Assembly (NCBI GenBank): GCA_002329625.1
Contig: DCTP01000028.1
Coordinates: 1,618 to 7,639 of the forward strand
Length of the DNA stretch: 6,022 bases
From: Leptolinea sp. UBA1437
Lineage (GTDB): Bacteria > Chloroflexota > Anaerolineae > Anaerolineales > Anaerolineaceae
Reading direction: 5' to 3'
Below are positions 1 to 5,057 of the stretch, one piece after another. Both the position numbers and the translations under genes were made by a program. Numbering within the stretch: the first letter of the stretch is position 1; every line of letters begins with the position of its first letter. The notes under the pieces are model-generated. The model worked only from the letters and a program-made list of their open reading frames with translations. It did no database searches and was not told the origin of the DNA.

Positions 1-1
1 T

Positions 2-106
2 TCTCTGGTATTTTGCCTGATCTTGTTGATTGTCGGCATTATCATTTCCTGGCAATTCGGCAAACTGGAAGAAAGAGTCGAGAGCCAAAAAGCGGCTGAA
101 ATTTAG
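2..106 (+). CDS. C-terminal end of a membrane protein (partial; possibly an ABC transporter permease)
   Basis: An open frame runs from the left window edge to a TAG stop at 104-106, giving 34 visible residues. They form one strongly hydrophobic helix (about residues 2-16, rich in Leu, Ile and Val) followed by a short charged tail containing KLEERVESQK. A last transmembrane helix followed by a Lys/Glu/Arg-rich tail of the KLEERV kind is common at the C-terminus of polar amino acid ABC permeases, but many other membrane proteins end this way, so the family is a guess. A terminator hairpin begins about 20 nt after the stop, which supports this frame as a real gene end. The start and most of the gene lie outside the window. 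Confidence 0.6.
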   Translation, partial: SLVFCLILLIVGIIISWQFGKLEERVESQKAAEI

Positions 107-127
107 CGAATATTTTGTTTGAAAAAG

Positions 128-167
128 AAAGAACCTTGCCGGTTGGAATTGGCGGCAAGGTTCTTTT
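128..167. terminator. Bidirectional intrinsic terminator between convergent genes
   Basis: A perfect 14-bp inverted repeat pairs 128-141 (AAAGAACCTTGCCG) with 153-166, with an 11-nt loop. A T-rich run follows on the plus strand (164-169), and the preceding A-rich run (121-130) supplies U-rich RNA on the minus strand. It sits between the plus-strand gene ending at 106 and the minus-strand gene ending at 227, so it can stop transcription from both sides. Confidence 0.85.
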
Positions 168-226
168 CTATATAAAAATTCACCGTTGGATTTTTTGGAA
201 GTGCGAATTCGAAAGCGCTTTTTCGG

Positions 227-622
227 TCACTTCCCTTCGTTATCCATTTCATCGTAGACTTTTTGTGCATAGGCTATAAAAAACAGCACGCTGATGATAA
301 AACCGGGCAACGTGACTGGCAGCATTTTGCTGATCACATACCATCTGCTCCCCGGATCGGTAAATGTTACCATGACACTATTAAAAACAGCTAATAGGAT
401 AAAGCAAACACCGGCGGCATGTTCATATCGCCAGCCGATTAATAGCAACAATGCAACGGCAATGGCGATTTGATTATTTCTGATGATCCATTTTAAATTC
501 TCGGAAAGCGCGGCATTCTGAGGGATCGTTTGAGATGATGTCAATAGTAATATAAGAATCCATAAGATAGATGATAACCGCGGCATCCAATAAATTATTT
601 TTTTTGTATCCATTTTATTCAT
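227..622 (-). CDS. Small four-helix membrane protein of unknown function
   Basis: From the ATG at 622 the product is 131 residues with four likely membrane helices, at about residues 9-29, 50-65, 69-87 and 101-119. A short charged C-terminal tail (residues 121-131) follows. No enzymatic motif is visible. The beginning (YWMPRLSSILWILILLL) resembles small uncharacterised membrane proteins of Firmicutes and Bacteroidetes (DUF7670-like), which is a tentative match from memory. The frame stays open back to a TTG at 682, but that TTG is part of the -35 box of a near-consensus promoter, so the first 20 codons cannot be in the transcript made from it. The ATG at 622 or the one at 613 (128 residues) fits better; both have weak Shine-Dalgarno sites. 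The gene is probably monocistronic, between the terminators at 128-167 and 709-734. Confidence 0.7.
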   Translation of the reverse strand: MNKMDTKKIIYWMPRLSSILWILILLLTSSQTIPQNAALSENLKWIIRNNQIAIAVALLLLIGWRYEHAAGVCFILLAVFNSVMVTFTDPGSRWYVISKMLPVTLPGFIISVLFFIAYAQKVYDEMDNEGK

Positions 623-652
623 CCGATTCTGAGTTTCGAAATAACCCTTCTG

Positions 653-682
653 ATTATAAGAGACAAGGAAGCGGAATGTCAA
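653..682 (-). promoter_or_regulatory. Near-consensus sigma70/SigA promoter of the small membrane protein gene
   Basis: On the minus strand TTGACA (677-682) is followed after 18 bp by TATAAT (653-658), both perfect hexamers. Transcription would start near 645-647, about 24 nt before the ATG at 622. The promoter lies just beyond the terminator of the cysteine operon, so the membrane protein gene has its own transcription unit. Confidence 0.8.
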
Positions 683-708
683 TTCGAAATGATCGAATAT
701 TTCGAATT
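681..708. repeat. 10-bp inverted repeat at the -35 box, possible operator
   Basis: AATTCGAAAT at 681-690 is repeated in perfect inverse orientation at 699-708, with an 8-bp spacer. The left arm overlaps the last two bases of the -35 hexamer of the membrane protein gene, and the rest lies upstream of it. No T-run follows on the minus strand, so a DNA-binding site is more likely than a terminator. The regulator is not identifiable. The TTCGAA core occurs again downstream of the promoter at 635-640 and beyond the gene end at 208-213. Confidence 0.5.
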
Positions 709-734
709 AAAAAGGGGAGAAAATTCCCCTTTTT
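709..734 (-). terminator. Intrinsic terminator of the cysK-cysE operon
   Basis: AAAAAGGGGA (709-718) pairs with TCCCCTTTTT (725-734), a perfect 10-bp stem with a 6-nt loop. On the minus strand the stem ends in a run of five T residues. It lies about 40 nt after the stop codon of the acetyltransferase gene and separates that operon from the next promoter. Confidence 0.85.
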
Positions 735-772
735 ATTCACTTCCGTAACCGAAAAAAGCGGAAATCTTCGAT

Positions 773-1663
773 TTACAAATCTTTCACTTCACGAAAAGTC
801 AGTTCCGGTGATTTCATGGTCACTCGGGTGTTATCCGGAACGGATTCGGTTATAAAGACATTTCCTCCGATTATGACATTATTCCCGATGATCGTATCAC
901 CGCCCAAAATGGTTGAGCCGGAATAAATGATGACATTATTCCCAACAGTGGGGTGACGTTTGACACCCCGATGGGCTTGTCCTCTGGCTGGAGACAACGC
1001 TCCCAATGTCGTTCCCTGATAAAGACGGACGTGATCACCGATAACGGTTGTCTCACCGATAACGATTCCCGTACCGTGATCGATGAAAAAATATTCTCCT
1101 ATAATCGCCCCCGGGTTAATATCGATCCCAGTTTTCCCGTGGGCGTATTCGGTCATCATCCGAGGGATGAGCGGAACCTTACTCAAATACAATTCATGAG
1201 CGATTCGATACACAAAAATCGCAAAAAAGCCCGGGTAGCAGAAGACGATTTCCTCTTTAGTTTGGGCGGCTGGATCGCCTTCAAAAGTAGCGGTCAGGTC
1301 TTTTTCCAGCAATTCCTGAATCGCAGGCAGGCGGCTGATCAGTTGTTTACAAATCTGCTGTGCGCGTTTGGAGTTTTCCGAGCTTTCTTCCATGGCGAGT
1401 TCGATTTGTTGCCTGAGGTTGATCCGAATTCTTTCCAGTAATAAATGGGTGTAATGTTCCGGCGGTAACCGAATCAAGGTGGGATCACCGAAATAAGCGG
1501 GGAATAGTAACTTTTGAAAATCAAGCAATAGCTCGATTACGGTTTTCCTTTCTGGTAACCGGAGAGAAGCTCCATACAAAGGTAAATCCGAACTGGCATA
1601 ATTCTCGGCTATTCGGATAGAAATTTGATCCAAATTGGTGGGGTTGGTAGTGCCTTTTATCAT
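773..1663 (-). CDS. cysE: Serine O-acetyltransferase, EpsC/CysE type
   Basis: This cytoplasmic enzyme transfers acetyl from acetyl-CoA to L-serine, giving O-acetylserine for CysK. The product has 296 residues: a helical N-terminal region (about 1-170) and a left-handed beta-helix of hexapeptide repeats (about 180-275). Residues matching those catalytic or substrate-binding in E. coli CysE are present: Asp181 in GIDINPG, His196 in FIDHGTGIVIGET and His237 in KRHPTVG. The long N-terminal region and the CYPGFFAIFVYRIAHELY stretch (142-159) are typical of the EpsC subgroup rather than the short Bacillus CysE. The ATG at 1663 is preceded by AGAGG (1669-1673), 5 nt away. The gene begins 15 nt after the cysK stop, so the two are co-transcribed and probably translationally linked. 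The C-terminus ends in VKDL, without the terminal Ile that docks into CysK in E. coli and plant cysteine synthase complexes. Confidence 0.95.
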   Translation of the reverse strand: MIKGTTNPTNLDQISIRIAENYASSDLPLYGASLRLPERKTVIELLLDFQKLLFPAYFGDPTLIRLPPEHYTHLLLERIRINLRQQIELAMEESSENSKRAQQICKQLISRLPAIQELLEKDLTATFEGDPAAQTKEEIVFCYPGFFAIFVYRIAHELYLSKVPLIPRMMTEYAHGKTGIDINPGAIIGEYFFIDHGTGIVIGETTVIGDHVRLYQGTTLGALSPARGQAHRGVKRHPTVGNNVIIYSGSTILGGDTIIGNNVIIGGNVFITESVPDNTRVTMKSPELTFREVKDL

Positions 1664-1678
1664 TTTGGCCTCTATTGG

Positions 1679-2614
1679 TTATACTGCTTCCGAAAACATC
1701 GGCCCGGAAAGATAACGATCGCCGGTGTCCGGAAATAAAGTGACAATTACTTTCCCGTCATTTTCGGGTCGAACGGCAACTCGGGTCGCAGCCCAAAGTG
1801 CCGCTCCGGATGAAATCCCGACCAGCAGTCCTTCCAAACGGGCGATTTCTTTGCCGGTCGCAAAAGCATCATTGTCTTGGACTGGAATGATTTCATCATA
1901 AATCGCTGTATCTAATGTATTTGGAACAAATCCGGCACCGATACCCTGTATCTGGTGAGCCCCTGCTTTCCCTTCCGATAAAACGGGAGAACCAGCCGGT
2001 TCGACTGCGATAACTTTCATGTTCGGGTTTTTTGATTTGAGGTATTTTCCCACTCCCGATATCGTCCCTCCGGTTCCGACTCCCGCGACAAAGATATCGA
2101 TCTTTCCACCGGTATCTTCCCATATTTCCGGTCCGGTGGAGGATTGATGGCTCAACGGATTTTCCGGGTTATTGAATTGATTCGGGATAAAGCTGTTGGG
2201 AATGGCAGCAGCCAGTTCTTCTGCTTTTTTAACGGCTCCCGCCATGCCAAGTTTTCCTTCCGTTAGGACCAATTCGGCTCCGTATGCCTTCAGCAGTTGA
2301 CGTCGTTCGACGCTCATAGTATCCGGCATGGTTAAAATTAACCGATATCCTCTGGCTGATGCAATGGAAGCAAGTCCGATTCCCATATTCCCGGAGGTCG
2401 ACTCGATAATTACTGAACCAGGCTTCAGCAATCCATCTGCTTCAGCTCGATTGATTATTGCCAGAGCGGGACGGTCTTTGACGCTTCCGGTGGGATTAAA
2501 ACTTTCGATTTTCGCTAAAATCGTGGCGGATAAGTTGTGGACAGTTTCATAACGGGACAGTTCCAATAATGGTGTATGACCGATTAGTTCCGTAACAGAG
2601 TGATAAATTTTCAT
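1679..2614 (-). CDS. cysK: Cysteine synthase A (O-acetylserine sulfhydrylase)
   Basis: This cytoplasmic PLP enzyme makes cysteine and acetate from O-acetylserine and sulfide. The 311 residues match the usual CysK length. Family motifs appear in order: NPTGSVKDRPA with the PLP lysine at Lys46; the substrate loop ESTSGNMG (71-78); the phosphate-binding loop GVGTGGT (178-184); GISSGAA (266-272) with the pyridine-nitrogen Ser; and the hallmark PDTGDRYLS (295-303). The ATG at 2614 is chosen because a full AAAGGAG Shine-Dalgarno (2623-2629) lies 8 nt upstream. The frame is open back to a TTG at 2632, but that start would place the Shine-Dalgarno inside the gene. It is the first gene of the operon, with the acetyltransferase gene 15 nt downstream. 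Upstream lie a promoter, a Cys-rich leader ORF and a terminator, suggesting attenuation control. Confidence 0.97.
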   Translation of the reverse strand: MKIYHSVTELIGHTPLLELSRYETVHNLSATILAKIESFNPTGSVKDRPALAIINRAEADGLLKPGSVIIESTSGNMGIGLASIASARGYRLILTMPDTMSVERRQLLKAYGAELVLTEGKLGMAGAVKKAEELAAAIPNSFIPNQFNNPENPLSHQSSTGPEIWEDTGGKIDIFVAGVGTGGTISGVGKYLKSKNPNMKVIAVEPAGSPVLSEGKAGAHQIQGIGAGFVPNTLDTAIYDEIIPVQDNDAFATGKEIARLEGLLVGISSGAALWAATRVAVRPENDGKVIVTLFPDTGDRYLSGPMFSEAV

Positions 2615-2622
2615 TTGTTTTT

Positions 2623-2629
2623 CTCCTTT
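2623..2629 (-). promoter_or_regulatory. Shine-Dalgarno site of cysK
   Basis: AAAGGAG on the minus strand, 8 nt before the ATG at 2614. It fixes the cysK start and lies only 5 nt beyond the T-run of the attenuator terminator, so a terminated leader transcript would lack it. Confidence 0.85.
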
Positions 2630-2634
2630 CAAAC

Positions 2635-2669
2635 AAAAAAAAGCAGCAGATTTTTCTTTTCTGCTGCTT
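2635..2669 (-). terminator. Attenuator terminator in the cysK leader (segments 3:4)
   Basis: On the minus strand AAGCAGCAGA (2660-2669, segment 3) pairs perfectly with TCTGCTGCTT (2641-2650, segment 4) over 10 bp, with a 9-nt A-rich loop. An uninterrupted run of T residues (2635-2642) follows. This is a strong intrinsic terminator placed between the promoter and the cysK ribosome binding site. That position only makes sense if termination is conditional, because unconditional termination would silence cysK. Confidence 0.9.
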
Positions 2670-2735
2670 CACGATCTTAGTGATTATTTATATTAATGAA
2701 TATTAACTCTTCTCTTTAATAAAAAAGCAGCAGAT
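2637..2735. repeat. 15-bp direct repeat forming the switch
   Basis: AAAAAAGCAGCAGAT occurs exactly at 2637-2651 and again at 2721-2735 on the plus strand, 84 bp apart. On the transcript these are segments 4 and 2, the two competing partners of segment 3. A further partial complement, CTGCTG at 2790-2795 (CAGCAG in RNA), forms segment 1 near the leader start. Confidence 0.85.
2660..2734 (-). promoter_or_regulatory. Predicted antiterminator pairing (segments 2:3)
   Basis: Segment 2 (TCTGCTGCTT at 2725-2734, at the end of the leader ORF) can pair over the same 10 bp with segment 3 (2660-2669), leaving an AT-rich loop of about 55 nt. Segment 2 is an exact copy of segment 4, so 2:3 and 3:4 are mutually exclusive. 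Pairing 2:3 would prevent the terminator. Pairing is read directly from the sequence; the regulatory role is inferred. Confidence 0.75.
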
Positions 2736-2802
2736 GAGATCCGAAATGACAACAGATGCAATTGATGACGACCTGATTTGGAACTCTTCCTGCTGATTTC
2801 AT
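2716..2802 (-). CDS. Cysteine-rich leader peptide of the cysK operon (28 aa)
   Basis: The ORF runs from ATG at 2802 to TAA at 2716-2718 and encodes 28 residues. AAGGA (2810-2814) lies 7 nt before the ATG, a good Shine-Dalgarno. The peptide starts MKSAGRVPNQ and has Cys at positions 15, 17 and 18 (motif NCICCHF), encoded by TGC, TGT and TGT at 2758-2760, 2752-2754 and 2749-2751. The last codons (HLLLFY) are written by segment 2 of the attenuator. Segment 2 begins 14 nt after the last Cys codon, close to the reach of a stalled ribosome. It lies between a strong promoter and the terminator before cysK, so its job is probably to be translated as a cysteine sensor rather than to act as a protein. 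It has no signal peptide or metal-site pattern beyond the Cys cluster. Confidence 0.8.
   Translation of the reverse strand: MKSAGRVPNQVVINCICCHFGSHLLLFY
2728..2795 (-). promoter_or_regulatory. Predicted protector hairpin (segments 1:2)
   Basis: In the transcript CAGCAG (2790-2795, codons 3-5 of the leader) can pair with CUGCUG (2728-2733). The stem continues after a small internal loop with GAG:CUC (2784-2786 with 2736-2738), then, past one mismatch, UCC:GGA (2780-2782 with 2740-2742). The Cys codons lie in the apical loop. This would hold segment 2 when the leader is not translated, leaving segment 3 to form the terminator. It is weaker and more interrupted than the other two pairings. Confidence 0.5.
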
Positions 2803-2829
2803 GATTTTTTCCTTTTTAATTCCGTTTTG

Positions 2830-2858
2830 AATATATCATGGCAATTATTTCGTGTCAA
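2830..2858 (-). promoter_or_regulatory. Promoter of the cysK-cysE operon, extended -10
   Basis: On the minus strand TTGACA (2853-2858) is followed after 17 bp by TATATT (2830-2835), with a TG one base upstream of the -10 (2837-2838), an extended -10 element. Transcription would start near 2823, giving a leader of about 210 nt before cysK. The promoter is 58 nt beyond the end of the upstream permease gene, so the cysteine genes are a separate transcription unit. Confidence 0.85.
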
Positions 2859-2916
2859 TTCCCCTCAGAAAAATCAGGATATTTTTCGTTCGGGTTCGCA
2901 GTGTTTGATGCTACTC

Positions 2917-3870
2917 CTAATCAAACGGTTGGCCGACTGCTTTCGGCGGATGGTTATGTTTTGAGAAGAAGATCAATAACAGTAATGTCAGGATATATGG
3001 GATAGTCAGGAAAAGATCTGAAACTTTGCTGGAAAGCCCTAACGCCAATGTGAGCTGGTAACCTCCGGATTTTGCCAGACCGAAAAATACACAAACTCCC
3101 AAGGTTGGTAATATTTTCCAGTTTCCGAAGATCAGCGCCGCAATGGCTAGGTAACCGTATCCCATGTAAATGCTGGGTGAAAAATTTGCGGATGTTGAAT
3201 AGGCGAAAAAGATGCCTGCTAATCCAGATAGAAATCCGCAAATCATCACTGCGCTGAAACGGATGCCGTTGACGTTTCCGCCGGCGGCATCGACACTGTA
3301 GGGATTTTCGCCACAAGCGCGTAACCGTAAACCGTAAGGGGTTTTATAAAGCACATACCAGGCAATGAGCGCAAAGAACATGATGAAGGGAACAAAGATA
3401 TAAACATCTTTGAAAAATGCACCCAGTATCGGGACAGAAGATAGATAAGGAACGGTAAAACGAGGTGCGGCTCCCAGTTGAATCTTATTCGAAGCTTCTC
3501 CCGTGAGCGATTCATTTAGGAGGCTGGTTAAAAAGGTTGTTAAAGCGGCAGCCAGAATATTGACAACCACTCCGCTGATGACTTGATTTGCCAGAAAGTG
3601 AATGCTCAACACAGCATGAAGCATGGAATAGATCATGCCTCCGATCATGGCGGCGAAGATGGCGATATAAATTAATTTGGGCGAGTTTTCTCCGATTACT
3701 GGAGAAAGGATTAAAACCGCTATAGCGCCAGTAAATGCGCCGAACCCTTGCAATCCTTCTAGAGCCAACATGGTTATACCGCTTTTTTCGCTGTAAATCC
3801 CTCCGATCGCCATGATAAAGATCGGCAAAGCAAAGGCCATTCCGTCGATAATGATTGCTTCAACGTTCAT
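2917..3870 (-). CDS. Nucleoside-type ABC transporter permease (NupQ/YufQ-like)
   Basis: This 317-residue integral membrane subunit belongs to the branched-chain/ribose-type permease superfamily. Its length is close to that of B. subtilis NupQ, and about eight to ten hydrophobic segments span residues 8-302. Recognisable family stretches are GIYSEKSGITMLALEGLQG (24-42), the cytoplasmic coupling region TPYGLRLRACGENPYSVDAA (177-196) and YGYLAIAALIFGNW (238-251). It would pair with the permease encoded just upstream to form the channel, energised by the double ATPase. The ATG at 3870 overlaps the upstream stop by 4 nt (ATGA), and GGAGG (3880-3884) lies 9 nt before it. The stop is TAG. It is the last gene of the importer operon; no clear terminator follows. 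The substrate is inferred from family resemblance to purine nucleoside importers. Confidence 0.92.
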   Translation of the reverse strand: MNVEAIIIDGMAFALPIFIMAIGGIYSEKSGITMLALEGLQGFGAFTGAIAVLILSPVIGENSPKLIYIAIFAAMIGGMIYSMLHAVLSIHFLANQVISGVVVNILAAALTTFLTSLLNESLTGEASNKIQLGAAPRFTVPYLSSVPILGAFFKDVYIFVPFIMFFALIAWYVLYKTPYGLRLRACGENPYSVDAAGGNVNGIRFSAVMICGFLSGLAGIFFAYSTSANFSPSIYMGYGYLAIAALIFGNWKILPTLGVCVFFGLAKSGGYQLTLALGLSSKVSDLFLTIPYILTLLLLIFFSKHNHPPKAVGQPFD

Positions 3871-5057
3871 ATGCGGGTGCCTCCGTTTCCATTAGGATTA
3901 TTTTTATTTGATGAAGGGAGAATGGATCGTTTTGCCCGGGTACGCTGTGCGACATGTTTAATATAAATTCCTGTCGCACTGAAAAGCAAAAGAATACCGG
4001 TAATTACAGAAGCAATTTCCTTGGCAACTCCGGTGGATGAGCTCATGTAAACCGCTCCTTTCTGAAAGATCGTAATCAGGAAAGAAGCAAAAATGCAACC
4101 GGATGGGCTCAGATTGCCCAAAAGGGCGACAGCTATCGAATCATACCCCATGGAAGAAAGCTCCTTCGGAACGATTGTATTGTAATATCCCAAATACATT
4201 GTGACTCCAGCCAAGCCGGCAAGCATTCCGGAAATTGCCATTGCCCGAACTAATCCGCGACCGACTTTGACGCCGGCATATTGAGCGCAAATCCGATTGG
4301 AGCCGATCATGCGAATTTCAAATCCGCTGACGGTACGATTAATAAAGAATTGAATCAGAAAAACCGCAATCAGGGCGATCGGCAGCCCTAACGGAAAACT
4401 GATTTTTTGCCCCATAAATGTCAAATCACTCACTTGCAGCCTGGCGGCAGCTCGTACCGCCCGGGAAGTACGGGTGATCATATCAGCATAATACCCATTA
4501 ATGAAGAATCCTGTAATGTAACTGATAATGTAATTAAACATAATGGTGGAAACGACTTCATGGATATTAAACCGGTACTTCAGATAGCCGATCAATGCGC
4601 CGAGCAAACCGCCGACCGAAATCCCAATGAGCAAAATCAGTGGTCTGGCAATCGTGCTAGAAAGATCACTGTATCCGATAAATACGGTTGCCAGAAAACC
4701 GGAAGCCAGCATCTGGCCGGAAATACCGATATTAAACATTCCACCTTTCATTGCCACAACGACGCCAAGCGACGCCAACAACATTGGTGAGAAAATTCCA
4801 AGGAAAGAAAAAAGATCCGTCAGCATCCCCTTTGAAGGGGTGTAGACTGCTTTCGGCCATAAACCGGATCCTTGCAGGAAGCTTCTCATAGCGACTACCG
4901 GACTGCGACCGATTAAAATCATAATCAAAGAAGCGACCAAAATAGTCAGCAGAATTGTAATAAACGGGATGGAAATTTTGTTCCAGCGTTCATCTGCTAA
5001 TAAATCAATCGGCCGAAAAGCATTTTTATTGGGATTGGCATTTTTCTGGTCGGTCAT
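3867..5057 (-). CDS. Nucleoside-type ABC transporter permease (NupP/YufP-like)
   Basis: This 396-residue membrane subunit has a hydrophilic cytoplasmic N-terminus of about 27 residues, a first helix at about 30-49 and further helices to about 365, then a basic, Asn-rich tail. Family stretches include VAMKGGMFNIGISGQMLASG (101-120), the coupling region SGFEIRMIGSNRICAQYAG (244-262) and MGYDSIAVALLGNLSPSG (303-320). This matches the larger of the two permeases in BmpA-associated nucleoside importers (B. subtilis NupP). The start at 5057 overlaps the ATPase stop by 4 nt (ATGA), with a G-rich Shine-Dalgarno (GGGGGTG) about 5 nt upstream. The stop overlaps the next permease start in the same way, so the three genes are translationally coupled. 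The Asn/Gly-rich end of the tail partly reflects the ribosome binding site of the next gene inside its coding sequence. Confidence 0.92.
   Translation of the reverse strand: MTDQKNANPNKNAFRPIDLLADERWNKISIPFITILLTILVASLIMILIGRSPVVAMRSFLQGSGLWPKAVYTPSKGMLTDLFSFLGIFSPMLLASLGVVVAMKGGMFNIGISGQMLASGFLATVFIGYSDLSSTIARPLILLIGISVGGLLGALIGYLKYRFNIHEVVSTIMFNYIISYITGFFINGYYADMITRTSRAVRAAARLQVSDLTFMGQKISFPLGLPIALIAVFLIQFFINRTVSGFEIRMIGSNRICAQYAGVKVGRGLVRAMAISGMLAGLAGVTMYLGYYNTIVPKELSSMGYDSIAVALLGNLSPSGCIFASFLITIFQKGAVYMSSSTGVAKEIASVITGILLLFSATGIYIKHVAQRTRAKRSILPSSNKNNPNGNGGTRI

Noticed and set aside
210..225. Short hairpin around the AAAGCGCTTT palindrome (212-221) as a terminator of the membrane protein gene.
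   Set aside because: The stem is only about 5 bp when a loop is allowed and no good T-run follows on the minus strand; the hairpin at 128-167 is far stronger.
571..855. Plus-strand open frame of 94 codons.
   Set aside because: It runs antisense over the membrane protein promoter, the operon terminator and the end of the acetyltransferase gene, with low-complexity, non-family-like sequence.
953..1441. Plus-strand open frame of 162 codons.
   Set aside because: It is the antisense shadow of the acetyltransferase gene, which has full family motifs in its own frame; no Shine-Dalgarno or recognisable domain was seen.
2635..2823. A Cys T-box riboswitch or a SAM riboswitch upstream of cysK.
   Set aside because: The leader shows no T-box sequence like AGGGTGGNACCGCG and no visible SAM-riboswitch core. 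It instead contains a translated ORF with Cys codons and a simple arm duplication.
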